Origin: Lethocerus indicus
Taxonomy: Eukaryota > Arthropoda > Insecta > Hemiptera > Belostomatidae
NCBI GenBank assembly: GCA_019843655.1
Contig: JACDQD010000004.1
Span: 3,348,001-3,412,000 of the forward strand
Direction: 5' to 3'
Length of the DNA: 64,000 bases
A model generated the notes under the pieces. That model had not been told where the DNA came from. It did no database searches and saw nothing but the letters and a program-made list of their open reading frames with translations. The first letter of the stretch is position 1, and the number at the start of each line of letters is the position of its first letter. The position numbers were made by a program, and so were the translations under genes. This document shows, piece by piece, positions 45,737 to 58,840 of the stretch.

Positions 45737-48681
45737 CTTAGCCGAGACACAAGATATCGAAAGCTATCATAAAAATATTCTAAGAGTTGTGCCACATTCT
45801 GAGGAGAGGAAAGCACCTTGTTTCCTATTCACTTAGACGCGTGAACCCAATGGAAATAATGACATCTGATAGTCATAAACATTGGTTGGCGATTTTCATT
45901 ATCTCCCTTTCATCATAACGTTCTAATTCGATTCTCGGTAAATGGCTAACCCTGATATTGCCTTCGATACATACAGGATAATGGAGATTATTTGGACAAG
46001 AAAATCATAAACTGCAAATTCCCTGCAAACAACTGAGCGCTGTAATAGCCCAGGTCATGAGTAAGGAGGAGACATAAAAAAAACTGTAAAAACGTTCTCC
46101 TTTAATACCGGCGCTTAACATTGCGGGGCTTCGCACTGTATGTTGTTCAGTCTAGTATCTAGCGGCATGACTTAATTGTATTCTGAGAAAATCTTCGGGA
46201 ACCGGTCCTAAGAAATTAAATATTCTTTTGCCGTCATTTCCTTAACTAAAGTTGGTCTGGTTCACTTGCACCTATTAACTAAATTAGTAAAAATAAATTT
46301 CTTTCAATACATTTTTGATCAAAAGGAAAACTTTTATGATCTTAAATACACAATACCAGATAGGTTTCCTGTCATATATTTGGTAGTCAGAACCTAATAG
46401 TTGTGAACAGTTGTGATATGAAATATATATTTGACCAAAAAACCGATTTAGCCGAATTTAAAACGAAGCAAACCCGAGCAAATATCAAAAGAATTTTTTT
46501 TTTAGATCCCCAAGACCCGAAATCTTGACATATGATCTCTGGATTTTATATAATAACCAATATATAAAGCACCCCATAGGCTAACATTGCGATGGTTAGG
46601 ACTAAACAGAAAATTGAATACATAGAAAATGGTAACAGTGAATGATATTCTCCATTGACCTAAAACAAAGATTCTTTAAAATATAAAATTATTGTTTTAT
46701 TTATCTTATTTTATATTTTAAACTTTTAAAAGTTTAACCATCTTGACGGATAGGGAATTTTTATATTGTCCAATGTAAAACCTGTCGATAATACAATAAT
46801 ATTTATCAAATTTCATCTTCCTTCCAGTTTGTATTTTGTAACAGCCCTGAAACCTATTAGGTAAGCAGTTGGGAAGAATTGGGTCATTTGTAAGTATATG
46901 TTGTGTAATGTATCGATTTGATTTTTCTTTAAAAAAAAAAATGAAGGGACTTGATTTCCGCGAAATGCGCTTGTTTCGTGTTTCTTTTTTGTGGCGAAAA
47001 TGGTCGGTTTCGCAAATTTTAATTTTGGCGTCGTGGAGGTGTTGGAGAAAATCGTAATGAGATTTACATACCAACAGTTTATGCTAAAATAGTATATTTC
47101 TATTCTTTCTGAATCAAAACAACTATAAAAAGAATTTGGGTTGAACGAGCGGCAATAACTCTATCTCAACGTACCATACACCAACATGTGGGCCAATGTA
47201 ATTTATAGTATCACAAACAGAAATTTATAACTGATTATTACTAAGGTAGTTGTGTGGCTTCGGACGGGTTGCGGATTATCCGGGAGGCGTTAGGGGACGC
47301 CTGCGGAAACAGGGACAGTCAGGATTAGAAATTGGGACAGGATTCCTATCCATTAGGACCCTGAAGAAACGAAAAAACGAACATAAAGGCCATTTTTAAT
47401 AGCACCTAAAAGGAAGTATCGGCAGGGAATATCGGCATTTCGTTCTGGGAATAATGAATATGTAAGGATTGTTTTGTACACATATTTGACTGATGGGCTT
47501 TTCTTTTCAGTTATCACCCCTGTTTATTACCAAAATTTTATATATAAACTACCGATTTCGGCATTATTCATTTACTGTTTCCACAGAGAGATTCTTGCCG
47601 GTACGACACATATAAACGGTTTAACTACCTAAGATTGCAGTTAAATCAATCCTTAGAGGACAGTGTAAAAGCGGCCTAAGATTACAAACCTTTCAGTAGT
47701 TGGTCATTAAGTTTCATTAAGCAGCCGGTCCGTTTGCGTGAAATATATTATTCCATGAAAACTAAACCGTCGGGATATTTGTTAGAGTCGAGCGTTTCAG
47801 TATTTCAGTGAGAAAAGGCCACCGATATAATCAGGAGAACTGTGTGTCAGTTAGCGGCATTTAGACAGCCCGCTAAAGCATCCTGTCCGCGCTTCTTTTG
47901 CCGTGCTAAAGTTACAGCCGGGAGATTAAGCTCCGAAGCCGTATATCGCTCTAGCGCAAAATCGGCGAGCATCCAGGCTATTTTACTATATTAAACCGTT
48001 AACTGCCAGTCTAAAAAATAAATTCATCAGATACGCCCAATTGGCCGGTTATTAGACCTAGCCCTATCACTCATTTTGGCCCGGTTTGTCTTTCGAAATA
48101 CATTGACATCGTGCTTCCGTTTTCACCAATTGGTTAGCTTATTTTTTGTGATGTAAATGAAATTTCAATACTTTTCTCGGTACTTATCAGTTGGCCGGGC
48201 TCAAACGTCGCCAATTGTGAACCAAACGCGGGCCGAGAGAGAGAGAGAGCGAAGCGGATGACAAAACAGTCTACGGAATAAAAGTCGAAAACGTGTAACT
48301 ATAAAAAATATTAATAAATTGTAAACAAAACAGTTCTCTCCAAAAAGAATGCTTATAATTATTGGTTTTTCCAGACTGAGGTGATGTCCTTGAGAATTTG
48401 CTCGAATGGATCGTTTACTCCTCGTCTCGGCATAAATTCACCGAGGTACGACTCCAAATGATGGCGAGAAGTTCCCCAAATTCTACATTATTTGGCGATT
48501 TTTCGCTTGCGCCCGGCTAACGGAAGAGTACCCTTTTCTCCGTATCTCGGTGTTTGCGTAAATGGCGCAAAAATAATTTTAAAATTAAATGGGATATTGG
48601 TATTTGATGTTGGTCGGGGATAATGCGCTTCAATTTTTTTTGTTGGAATTTATATTATGCTTTTGAGTGTTGTTTATCTAC
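45737..48681 (-). other. gl: Glass intron, 2.9 kb
   Basis: Between the 48682 exon and the downstream exons. It contains an internal fragment of the hammerhead-bearing repeat family (46222-46450) and otherwise unremarkable AT-rich sequence with a short GA run near 48236. No other gene was recognised. Confidence 0.7.
46222..46450 (-). mobile_element. Internal fragment of the hammerhead family
   Basis: Contains CTTAACTAAAGTTGGTCTGG, TTTTTGATCAAAAGGAAAAC, GATAGGTTTCCTGTCATAT and AACCTAATAGTTGTGA. It matches the inner region at 20815-21215 in reverse. No arm or ribozyme. Confidence 0.75.
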
Positions 48682-49012
48682 CTGTAGGGGGTGCTTGCGG
48701 CCGGTTGCGGGGGCGGCGGGCTGAACGGGAATAGGGGCGGCAACGGGTCCAGTTCGGGCAGGGTGAAGCTGGTCATGTCCTCTTGCCAGTCGGTCAACTG
48801 ATGCTGGGGCTGGTGGTGGTGGTGGTGGTGGTGGTGGTGTGGGTGCGGGTGTTGATGCTGGTGGTGCTGGTTGGGGTGTTGTTGTGCCGGGGGCGGCGCC
48901 TGCTCCTGCGGGGGCGGCGCCTGCTCCTGCGGGGGCCCACCCACAGCCTCCACCCCGACCACGCTCAGGCCGACGTAGCCACCCCCGCCACCCATGTACC
49001 CCTCCATCAAAC
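48682..49012 (-). CDS. gl: Glass transcription factor, N-terminal-side coding exon
   Basis: Glass is the C2H2 zinc-finger factor needed for photoreceptor differentiation. On the - strand, after the acceptor TTGTTCAG, the exon encodes LMEGYMGGGGGYVGLSVVGV, Q/P repeats (PPQEQAPPPQEQAPPPAQQ), a histidine-rich run, then QLTDWQEDMTSFTLPELDPL followed by PPLFPFSPPPPQPAASTPYR. The segment ending LDPLPPLFPFSP corresponds to the Drosophila Glass stretch around LDIDPLPSLFPFSP, which precedes the fingers by several hundred residues. The exon starts with GT, so one base of a split codon lies in an upstream exon that was not found. It ends with AG before GTAGAT at 48681, phase-compatible with the exon at 45645 (AG|A, arginine). 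The ATG in LMEG could be an alternative start but nothing decides this. Confidence 0.88.
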
Positions 49013-52000
49013 CTGAACAAAACGTTCGTTAATAATAGGCACTATTCAATGTACGTATCCCAGCCATGTAGACACCGAGTACCGACTCCTAAAAATCTTC
49101 GAATGCAGATTTGTATTAAGTGAAGACTGACTTTCCTTACTCTGAAAATATGTCTAGATTATAACTAATTTTTATATTTATTACAAAATCTGTTCAAGTA
49201 ATTCTCGGTTAATCGCGTCCAGCTGCTATAAACAATCATAAACGATGACCGGTCGGTTGGTTGGATTAATTCGAAAAAAAATCGCTCCGGGATGGTTCGA
49301 AGGATGATCGGTGTAAACGAGAAGGTCGAAACCTATAAATAGAACGGATTCGGGAAGGGACGTTAAGTGGAGCGTTATAAAATGGTATTAATGTATCGGA
49401 AAGGTGTAGACGCGCCCCCCTTAGAGTTGGGGGGGCCGATTCGGAGGAATCGAATGTCCTTTGGGCGATATATGCTAATCGATTTAAAAGGTCGCGCCGT
49501 CCGAGCGTGACGACGCCTCAGACCGCACGAAAAACACGGACCCAACAAACGTATTAGTTTCCTCCCAGTTTCCTCTCTACAAGTTTCTTCCCAGCTCCTC
49601 TTTAATTCCCTTGTTGGGCTTTAATCGGCCATCCTAGGGGAAACGAGGATTACCGATTCCTGGATGAAGCTTTCTTATGTTGATTCTCGAAATACCATTG
49701 CAAACAATTCATTATGTCTTGTATTGAATTTGCCCTCTTAATTAAATATATACCGCACGAAGCACTGTTTGAACCACAGCTTCTGTTTGAAATTTGTAAT
49801 TGGATTAAACCACTAGTGATTCCGGAATTCAGATTTGTTGGAATTTTGTTTCTTAACATTCGATAAATAATGAATCGCAAGCACGTACCAATTTATAATA
49901 TAGCGGTTATTTTATTCGTTTGGCATCCCGAAGTTTATTTTTCGATGAAAATACATCGTAAATTGAAAACGATAGAAAATTGATGAGTTTTACGTGCATT
50001 CTGACCCGTGGGCCTTGCTACATTTATGTACATTAGTTATCGGACAAGGATATATGAATTTTGCACAGTGTTAATAGGGAAATGTTTGCCAAATATTCCT
50101 CGAATCGGCTGAATTTACATTTCTACATTTAAATTACATATTTTTTTATCACACAAATGTACATAGTCTGAGAATTTTTTGAAAAATTCTATAATCTTTA
50201 CGTGTTACCACTGAACACGCAATATTGCGTGGAAAACCTCTCTATCTGTCCGAGATAATTCCCGTTTTTTTTTTTTTTTTGGGTGGGGGGGAGGAACACT
50301 GGTTTTTATTCCCTCAGGAGTTCCCGCGGGTGTAGTCTCCTTCCGACGTTTCGGAACTCTCGCCAGTGTGTCGCCATCAAATTTACAAAAACTTCATTTT
50401 TCTATGTATATACACAGTGGATATTTTGTAAACGGTCAGTTTCGACCTCGCGTCGGACACCTTGGACTCCAGAAGACTGTACAGTCTCACCAGTGGTCTC
50501 ATCTCATCAGCGAATCTGCTAAATATGCGCCCAGTTTAGGGGCCGAAGAAGTGCAGTATTTTGCCAAAACAAGTAATTATAGTTATAATGAGAGGAATCG
50601 AGGTAGGAAGGGAGAGTAAGTGTGCGTGGAGAGTGATTGGGTGGTTGTGGGTGGACGATTGGGGGCCCTTGAAAATTCCGCATATCGATTTGGTAGAAGG
50701 GAGCAAAGTCACTACTAAAAATAGGTGAACAACAATCCGCTTAATGTCCGCCTCCGCAATTTGCTGCCCTCAACATACCCTGTATTACACCGTCACAAAC
50801 CCCCGGTCGTCTATTATTCCACTTCGGGGGGTTGAATTTCACAAGAATTGTTAAACGAATATTCCATGATTAAACATGCACTGTGTTGAGGAGGAGAATC
50901 ACTTTCGAAATATTGTACATTATTCATTGAGATCGTGCAAAAAAAACCCTTTTAATTTAACCGTTTGATGTCGCTTATTGCGATGCTTAAAATATATTTT
51001 TAACCGTAAATCACCTAATAATATTTATCAAATTAAACTCAGTTTAGAAGAAGAATAGGAACAACGCTGATTGTTTATTTCGCCAGCACTTATAATTATT
51101 ATTATAAGTGATTATTATTTGACTAGCTGATGAATATAGCTTATAAATTTAGCTTCAGTTTAGACTTGAGAATAGTCAGAATACAAAAACGTTGATTTGA
51201 GAACTCGTTGGCTCCAGTCCAGCGTATGTAAACCGATTAACCGGTCTATTTATATAGGTACTTAGAGGGCGCGGGCCGGACACCAGTCAAAAACCCGATC
51301 CGTTTATAGACATTGAGGCGATTCTTTTACAAGAAATAGATGACAATAAGAAGTAGAAGAAGTAGAAGGTGGGACACGCGCGGAGAATTCCCTTTCAAAT
51401 TCCGTTTCCAATATGAAAACAGAATAGTGCTTAAACAAATTGTTGTTGTAGAAACGATAGAAAAAATTAGTCGATACAATATTCTGCGATTAATTGGCCG
51501 ATTGAATTAACACTGATAAAAAATAGTTTAATTCAATGAATAAAGAGAAAATCAAATAAGAAATATCCTAACATGGGACCGAATAGGAGAGTCCCGTGCC
51601 GCTCGATTAGGTCAAAATTGTTAACAATTCAGTTCTCTGCTTTAGGAAATTGAAACTTTCAAATTTAGGAATTCAGGTCCTCCCATCGCCGGCTATTTCC
51701 CTGCAATTGCTTTTGTATTTATTTCGTTTTTACATATGTACTTCTGTCAATTTGGATCTCGCTTCGGTGGCTTTTACGCATCGAAATCTCAAAATTTAAA
51801 TTAATGCAATGAACATTGAGCGGACGAAGTCGTCTTTTAAATTTATGTTACTCCAAGCCCAGACAGAAAGTACGATTGGGAGGACTTCAATTTATAAGCC
51901 AATTGGTTATTCGAAGAGATCACCGAAGCGTCTAACTAGAACCGTTGTTCATAACAATAATTACTTTTCAGACAACCGCTGAATGAAACCTAATTTCAGA

Positions 52001-52664
52001 TACAAATACAAAGACAGTCCGTATGTCAGTAATACTGCGTTATGCTCGAAGTACAGAAAATTGCGCTCAACGTATAAAGCATTACGTTCAACGTACAAAG
52101 TATTACGCAACCCGATTTTAATTCATATCCAGGACTTTAGATATCGTTCGTCGGATTCGGATGACGCTAAATTTATTCGTCACGACGACAATGGTATCCA
52201 TGGCACCCCCTGGTGATCGGCTGGGGGGCACGTCAGTGGTTCCAACTATATGCACCCGGGGCACCGAGACGTTTGAAACTCTGCCTTTTCGAGTGTGGCG
52301 GGACGCTAAATATAAAACTCCGGGGAATAATTGGCCGACTGGTTGGTTGGGTTTGGGTTTGGGAGGGTTTTGTGGGCACTGCCTGTGGGCACCGATCGAT
52401 ATATTGCGCCATCATCATCGAGTGGGCACGCCCAGCCCGCCGGCCCCGGCCAATCACAACCCTTCATCCCCTCTACACGACCACCCCTTCCACCTATATA
52501 CAATAATTAGCCACCCCTACTTGCCCCTAAATATTTGTTCCTCTTTCCCACCTTTCAATTTCCTCCCCCAACGCCAACTCAGACAAAAATAACGTTTCTC
52601 GATATATAAAATCTGCACTCGTTATAAAAAGGAACATTTCAATTGTAAAGGTAACAAGCTATCG

Positions 52665-52668
<4 letters not shown>

Positions 52669-52708
<40 letters not shown>
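52669..52708. repeat. (TA)n microsatellite
   Basis: About 20 TA dinucleotides. Confidence 0.95.
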
Positions 52709-52710
<2 letters not shown>

Positions 52711-52954
52711 TCGCTTTATACTCATATATTGGTATATAAAGTCATTCTCCGATAGTTTGTAGTTCGATTAAAATGGTTTTCACCGATATCTGGTTTTAAA
52801 TCTCCCATTCGCACTATGTAATGTCTTTAGTTTTCTTATCGAAATGTAATATATTCCCAATATATTTCCTATTCTTCTGATCCAGTAGAGAAACAGTAAC
52901 AAAATAGGAATTCTATTGAGTGTTCATTGTGTCAATAAATTATTTGAAATATAC

Positions 52955-53000
52955 TCCCAGAGCGACAGCATTTACGCGCTGGTTTGATTCCCGACAATGT
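52955..53000 (+). repeat. tRNA-like B-box scrap
   Basis: CGCGCTGGTTTGATTCCCGAC resembles a T-arm, with GAGCGACAGC upstream. No cloverleaf closes; possible SINE remnant. Confidence 0.3.
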
Positions 53001-54367
53001 GTTAATCAATTGTTACTTAGAATTGGTATCTATCGGGTCGGCAACTAAATAATTGCAGATTCTCCTCACCTTTAGGTGTGTACACCCTTATGTCGTGCAT
53101 TTTTTTGGTACGCACGACGAACAGTTGGCACCTAATAAACATTTCAGAATACTCTATAGGTTTGAAGATGTAGACACGCGTAAAAATACAAATAACGCCA
53201 TCTCCATCCAGCGACGAAAACCCGCAATGACTTAGTTGCCGACCAAATATTTTAGAAAAGGTAGAATTTTTTAAAATATATTCTTTTAATTCACCAATCG
53301 GCGGAAGCAAAAATTTCATTCCCATCGCTAATAAGGTAACTGTGCCGGCAGGATGCTAAACCCGCAATATACAAGGCGTAAATACATCTCAAAGAAACCG
53401 GTCTGTTTTTGCATTCCAGCGAATCGACGAATTCCATCCTTTTTTCTTGCTAACCCCAAAGCGCTACAAAGGTTTCCATTTCCAGACATCGATAATTTTT
53501 TTCGTATTCTACAACTAGAGTGTAAATTTCTATAATAAAAAAAAATACGACCGCCCTCGTGTAGTCTGTTGAAACTTGATGCCTGGCCCCCTCCCAACAC
53601 AGACAGAGGCAGACTGACGTGGGGCGTTCCGGAATTCGAAAGCGCCGAACAGGTTTGCCCGCGGAGAAACTCGGGCTTTTACAACTTTTATCGCGTTCCC
53701 CCCCAACTCAATCGGACTTTACCGCTGTCAATTTATGCCCTCCGATGTTTGGAAAAACAAAATTGGACAAAACAGTTATTGGATCAGTTCAATTCAAGAA
53801 GCGGGTGAAAATGAGCGTCTTCCCTCGCTATCTCTGATGTTCTTGATTCCTGTTTTCAGTATATTCCGCTGTTGATAAATAAAAATAATTCGATAAAAAT
53901 TACTTCTAAAAATTCGCAAGCCCGAAAAAAATGTTTCGTCACCGACAAATACATCGAATAGTTTCGAAGTTGGACATCGATATATAAATAAATAACAATT
54001 GATTGAGCAAATAACTGGCCGCGCCCCCCGGGGCATCGAACCAGCAGAATAGAGTAATTCGGTAATTAGATAAATATCATTTGAAAAATTCGTAACGCGC
54101 TCTAATATTAAACAAAATTTTAAAAATAAATATTTTAACCGAACTCTGCGTGTTCCTAAGTTTCCGAGATCAATTCTGACCGTTTCATCCAGTAAGTTAT
54201 TAACCTATAAAATTTAAATTCCTCGCCACTCCGGTTGGAATCAAACCAGCGCATGAATGGGCGTGGGCGCTATTCGTCGCCGTTTTATTAATGCACCTCT
54301 GCGGTGGAAGGCCGGACGTACATTTCTCTTACATTTCAAAACAGTAAACCGAAATAAAAACAACAAG

Positions 54368-54397
54368 AAACATTATGATGGAACCGAAACGTTGGTG
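54368..54397 (+). repeat. Compact family-2 hammerhead-like motif
   Basis: TATGATGGAACCGAAACGTTGG: a TGATGA-like core, a minimal GG-AA-CC stem II and GAAACGTTG. This is the shortest family-2 form here. Confidence 0.4.
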
Positions 54398-56614
54398 AAA
54401 ATAGGTGTGGCGTTTCCGGCGGAAGTTAGTGACAATTGAAGGTCTTGTCGCGGTAGCAATTTGCGGAGTGAGTGGCTGATTTGCGTTGTGAGTGAGTCAG
54501 TTGCTTCCGATCAATTCTTCTTTTTATTTTTTTTACCCCCCGTTTCTATGGTGCCCGGTTGTGAGAGTTTTGCTGCGGTGGGGAAGCGGACACCGGCGGG
54601 CCGGCAGGCAACACGAGACAGGAAAGCCGAAGGTATGGGGTGTACAGTTGACTTGGTGGGGTGGCCGCCGGTGGTATCTGCCGAGGGCTTTACTGACCAG
54701 TCTGAGACACTCTCCCTGTGTCTGGCATTACGCTCCGGTGACCCCTAGCCCAGTCAACACCGATTAGTATCCGCTCCACCACTTTTACCTCCCTCCCCGT
54801 TCTCCTCTTACCCTCCACCATCCTCAACCTTGTCCCTTTTACACTCTCGTTTCCTCCTCCTCCTCCTTCAAGATTTAGAAGGCCGGTCCACAGCCCACTT
54901 CCCGTCCGCAGTCTTTTTAACCGGCGATATTACCGAATATCATTCTTATCCACAACGAATAATATTCGGTCTAATATCAGCATGGGCTATAAGTCGAATA
55001 GCGGCAGTAGAGATAACGGACTAGAAAATAGGCAAAATTAGGCAATAGACCCGGCTACACGTTTTTTGTTTACTCGATTCTCTCATATGGTTGGCACGTC
55101 TCCTAGAGAACGCGGCACGAACCTGACAGAGGGAAACCCCCCTCCCCCCCCCCTCGTCCACCCGTCTGTGCCGAGACTGTTTAGGAACACAGGAGTTTTC
55201 CGGCAGTTCCCAATAGGGAACGTTCCACTGCAAGCAAACATGGCCTAATTTGCCCGAACGTTTATGCCGAGAATTAGAGCATATTTTAAGTGAACCCCGA
55301 GTCCCGAGACTGATTTATAGAAACGCCTAGTGTACCCAGTATACAGAGACCGCCGGTACCAAATATCTTTGGTTGGCCAAAAAACCGACGGGTTTTTAAA
55401 AATATGCAACTTTCCCGATTATATTATTTTCACCGATTATATCATGTCCATAAGGCCGATAGGGCGTGTATTATCCAAAGAGTGCAAAAAAAATATCCCA
55501 ATACCTGGGTGCGATATTTCCTAATATCGTGTTTTATAACAGAAATTTTACGATATAAAGGTTGTTTGTAAATTTCTATTCGTCAGAGATCACTGACATT
55601 CGAATCCCCGGTGGCGAACGTAAATATGTTACAGTCGCAAAAAATTATATCGTATAACAATACTAAGATATTTGATACTAAATTCTTACACTATAATTTA
55701 AATATTAATTGCCTACGAGTTTTAATTATCTTGCTTATATCATATTTAATCGAATTTAGTGCGGCCCGCGAAATGGAGGGCAGAAAAACGTTTAAGCTAA
55801 CCGAAACACATAAATAAATTAGGCCGATGAGTTGGAGACAGAAAACGAAAAAATAAATAAAATCTACGCGGCTTTGTGTGGAGGATAGACAGGGACTGTG
55901 CCATGTATGAGTACACGTGGTGGGTTGGGAAGCCCGTGAAGGGTAGAGGAAGGAAGCCCTTTCGCTACCGGCACCGGGGAGAGCCGCCTCCCAAACCACC
56001 ACACGTACGCACATCTACACATGTACGCGCATCAATCATACAAACAGGCACACACACGCACACAAACTCGGTCTGGATTATCCGCATATTGTATAATTTG
56101 CGCAACATGTTGCTCAACAACGGCCAATCTCAACGCTCATATTATCACTAAAGCCAGTTTCTGTCAACCCCCGTTTGGTTTATCTTGGGGGGTTCATTCC
56201 GTATTCTCATATTTCCAAATTATAAGTTGACGTCCTATTTCGAAATTGAATTACGATTAATGTTTTTCCTTTCTTTAGCTTGGCGAACGTTTCGCAGATT
56301 GGTTACGCCAACATGTCAACACTATATTCCTCATGTACCTCTGTCCATATTCTGCGTTCGATATGTAAAAAAATCGAAAAAGCAGACGGAACAACCACAA
56401 GGGATAAGACACTGAGCTGTGTACATCGACAAGAGATCAGTATCCTAAAGAGACAGTTCACAGAAGAAGTAATGATTTTCAGACAGATAGATGGATAGAT
56501 CCCTCCCGACCAGCAGAGAGTCGGCACTAACCCGAAGTTAGTGCTAACAGACGCTCTACTGTCTCCGTTTTAACCGAATTTTCATTTTTGCCGCAATTCA
56601 GAAAAACAATAAAT

Positions 56615-57272
56615 TTGGATACCGTGGATTTCGTGTGTCTCCTCTCGCTGGTTTTGTCTTTTGCTAGACCGGTTTCGGACCGCATCTTCTGCAGCGGTAT
56701 TAGTCACTTTTGGCACTTTGGGTGTTTTTTGGACATCCTCACTGCACTGTCACTGCCACTTGTACTGTGGTGGTTGTCTGTTTGTCGTATGTATATATTT
56801 GTGTCTTGTTATTGTGATTTTGGAGGATTTAGTTTGTCTTATTTGGGTTGGGTGAGATTTTGTTAATCGACTAAAGTTTTTGTCGGATTATCGGTCAAAT
56901 ATATATTTTATCTCACAACTGGTCCGACTTCCAAATATATGGCAGGAAACCTATCTGGTATTGTGTATTTACGATCATAAAAGTTTTCCTTTCGAACAAA
57001 AACGTTTATTTTTAGTAATCTGGTTTATCGGTGCAAGTGAACCCAACGAACATTAGTAAAGTACATTTCCGCACCACTCTCAGGGGGAGAGTGCACAGCG
57101 ACGGTGCAGTGAGGATGCCCAAAAAACATCCAAAGTGCCAAAAGTGACTAACACCGCTACTGAAGATGGCCAGCAGCCGAAACCGGTCTAGCAAAAGACC
57201 AAACCAACGAGAGGAGACAGAAACACACGAAGTCTACGGTATTCCAACCCCTCGTAGACCACAAAAGAGGTA
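56615..57272. mobile_element. Hammerhead-family element with one 70-bp unit, nearly complete
   Basis: Left arm from about 56620 (ACCGTGGATTTCGTGTG, decayed ribozyme at 56663-56696), the GTCGGATTATCGGTCAAATA inner region, one 70-bp unit near 57020-57085 (TTATCGGTGCAAGTGAACCC, GTACATTTCCGCACCACTCT), then the right arm with an intact ribozyme and the outer end CCAACCCCTCGTAGACCAC at 57246-57264. This copy best shows the unexpanded layout. Confidence 0.88.
57156..57192 (+). ncRNA. Hammerhead ribozyme-like motif, intact
   Basis: GCTA, CTGAAGA, T, GGC, CAGCA, GCC, GAAA, CCGG, TC, TAGC. Only the stem II loop differs from the consensus, as expected for a position without pairing constraint. Confidence 0.62.
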
Positions 57273-58707
57273 TTTTAAACTTATAAATTTGGACTTACAG
57301 AGAGTTTTCGATACCGGCGGCAGGCGGTCGCAGAGACGGCGGAGTCATGGAGAGAGGGATGAGCCCCGATGAGGAGGAGTAGGACTAAGACCGAGGTGGA
57401 GGATTCGCCTAATACTGGACCCGAGGACTTACTGGTGGTTGGGCCGATGGAGGAAGTGACTTGAAAATAATATCCCTCCCCAGTCAGAGTCCCTCCCTCC
57501 ATCCCTCCCTCGCTCCCTCCCTGTACCACCACGCCCCGGACACCGACGGTACAGATCTGTGAGAACCAGATAGAGTAGAGTAGAGCGTGCCCGCCTCCGC
57601 TTGCGTGCCTGTCGACGGGGTCGACAAAAAAATCGGTAGACAATTTTTCAAAACCGGTATGGAACTTGAGTCAGACGAAAGAAGAGACCACTCACTTACA
57701 GGGAGGGGCACTTCGCCCCCATTCGGGCAACTTCGCCCAGATTACGAACAATATAATGGTACGAAAGGAAAATAAGTAGTAATTGACCCCCGAATTCGCT
57801 TTAATCCCTGAACACAATCAAAATTCACAATTCTCGACCATTTTTCATCGGATTAGACTTTTGCACTACGGGTTTTTGGCTTCTCGCCAACTTCAGTAGT
57901 GTTGTGGGACCAGCCCAATAAGAATCCCGCCAACTCAACGCCACTGCCCTGTTATACTGTACAGGCATTTTCGACTGTTCAGTTTAGGTAATTTTTTTTT
58001 GGACTTTAATTTTCGAACGTAGAGTTAAAAGTAATTTTAATTAGTTAAGAAGTAATGGCAGGGCCAGATGGGGTGTGTAGATTCGAGGGGTTGAACCGAC
58101 GACGAAAATGAGCCCCCGACGGAGAAAATGTAAATTGATCCAGACGTTTATTTCATGGAACCAGTCATCAGGTATAACATTCAAGTGCGCCAATCTGATG
58201 AGTAAAGAACTAAAAAAATGACTGAATGATACTGACATCGAACAGAAACCGAAATCGGAGTTGTAAATCATCGTCTGCAACCGACCATGCGCGTGGGCGC
58301 TGCGGACGAAGCATCCTATCAGCATTATTATCACTATAATCACTGTAACATTGTGGTACGTTTCGATTGTCTAGATTAAACCAGGTTATTTTCCTTTGTT
58401 TCGTGGTTGTAGATTAAATAGTATACGTCCTCCGTTGTGTGCGAAAATATGTTGCAGAGTTACAATACGGAAGTAGCGCCAAGAAACGCGAAGCGAAAGA
58501 AGAATAAGAAGATAGAACGGAAAATGAAGATTGTAAAGATGTATAAATACAGGCGGCACGCATGTCCAGCGAAGGGCCATTTGATAACTTAGCAGAATAT
58601 GAAATAAATAAACATCTATTATTAAGGCACCAATTTACGTATAATGTACCACGATGTACAATCGGATGTATAATTTGCTATTAGAAAATTTTAGATTTTT
58701 TGTCTAC
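57273..58707. other. No recognised gene
   Basis: Contains a purine/pyrimidine-rich stretch at 57475-57530 and splice-donor-like GTAAGT sites on the - strand near 57426 and 57693, neither tied to a recognisable exon. Confidence 0.45.
57863..57902 (-). repeat. Decayed hammerhead-family motif with preserved stem I
   Basis: On the - strand CACTA and TAGTG still pair as a longer stem I, and GGC/GCC survives as stem II, but GAAA is AAAA and the cleavage triplet is lost. Confidence 0.4.
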
Positions 58708-58840
58708 TAACACCGCTACTGAAGATGGCGAGCAGCCGAAACCGGTCTAGCAAAAGACCTAATCGGCGAGAGGAGACAGAAACACAACATATCTACGGTA
58801 TTCCAACCCCTCGCAGACCACAACAAAACAGGTATGTTGA
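58708..58840 (+). mobile_element. Hammerhead-family repeat, solo right arm
   Basis: ACTAACACCGCTACTGAAGA through the purine-rich tract to CGGTATTCCAACCCCTCGCA and GACCACAACAAAACAGGT. A single arm with intact ribozyme and outer end. Confidence 0.85.
58715..58751 (+). ncRNA. Hammerhead ribozyme-like motif, intact
   Basis: Identical core, stems and GTC triplet to the motif at 36719. Confidence 0.65.

Larger units (their letters stand above)
49013..56614. other. Region upstream of glass, no recognised exon
   Basis: The missing 5' exon(s) and promoter of glass should lie here or beyond. The open frame 52161-52592 (143 codons, GC-rich, + strand) has no recognisable similarity. A polyT tract lies at 50264-50280. 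B-box-like scraps are near 52970 and 55590, and a compact GATGGAACCGAAACGTTGG motif at 54375. Confidence 0.45.

Noticed and set aside
48783..49123. Valine/leucine-rich and proline-rich open frames on the + strand over 48.8 kb
   Set aside because: Antisense shadows of the histidine/glutamine repeats of the glass exon.
57281..57643. Possible upstream glass exon on the - strand ending at a GTAAGT near 57426
   Set aside because: The phase would fit, but the peptide is low-complexity glycine-rich and shows no Glass similarity; a one-in-three phase match is weak.
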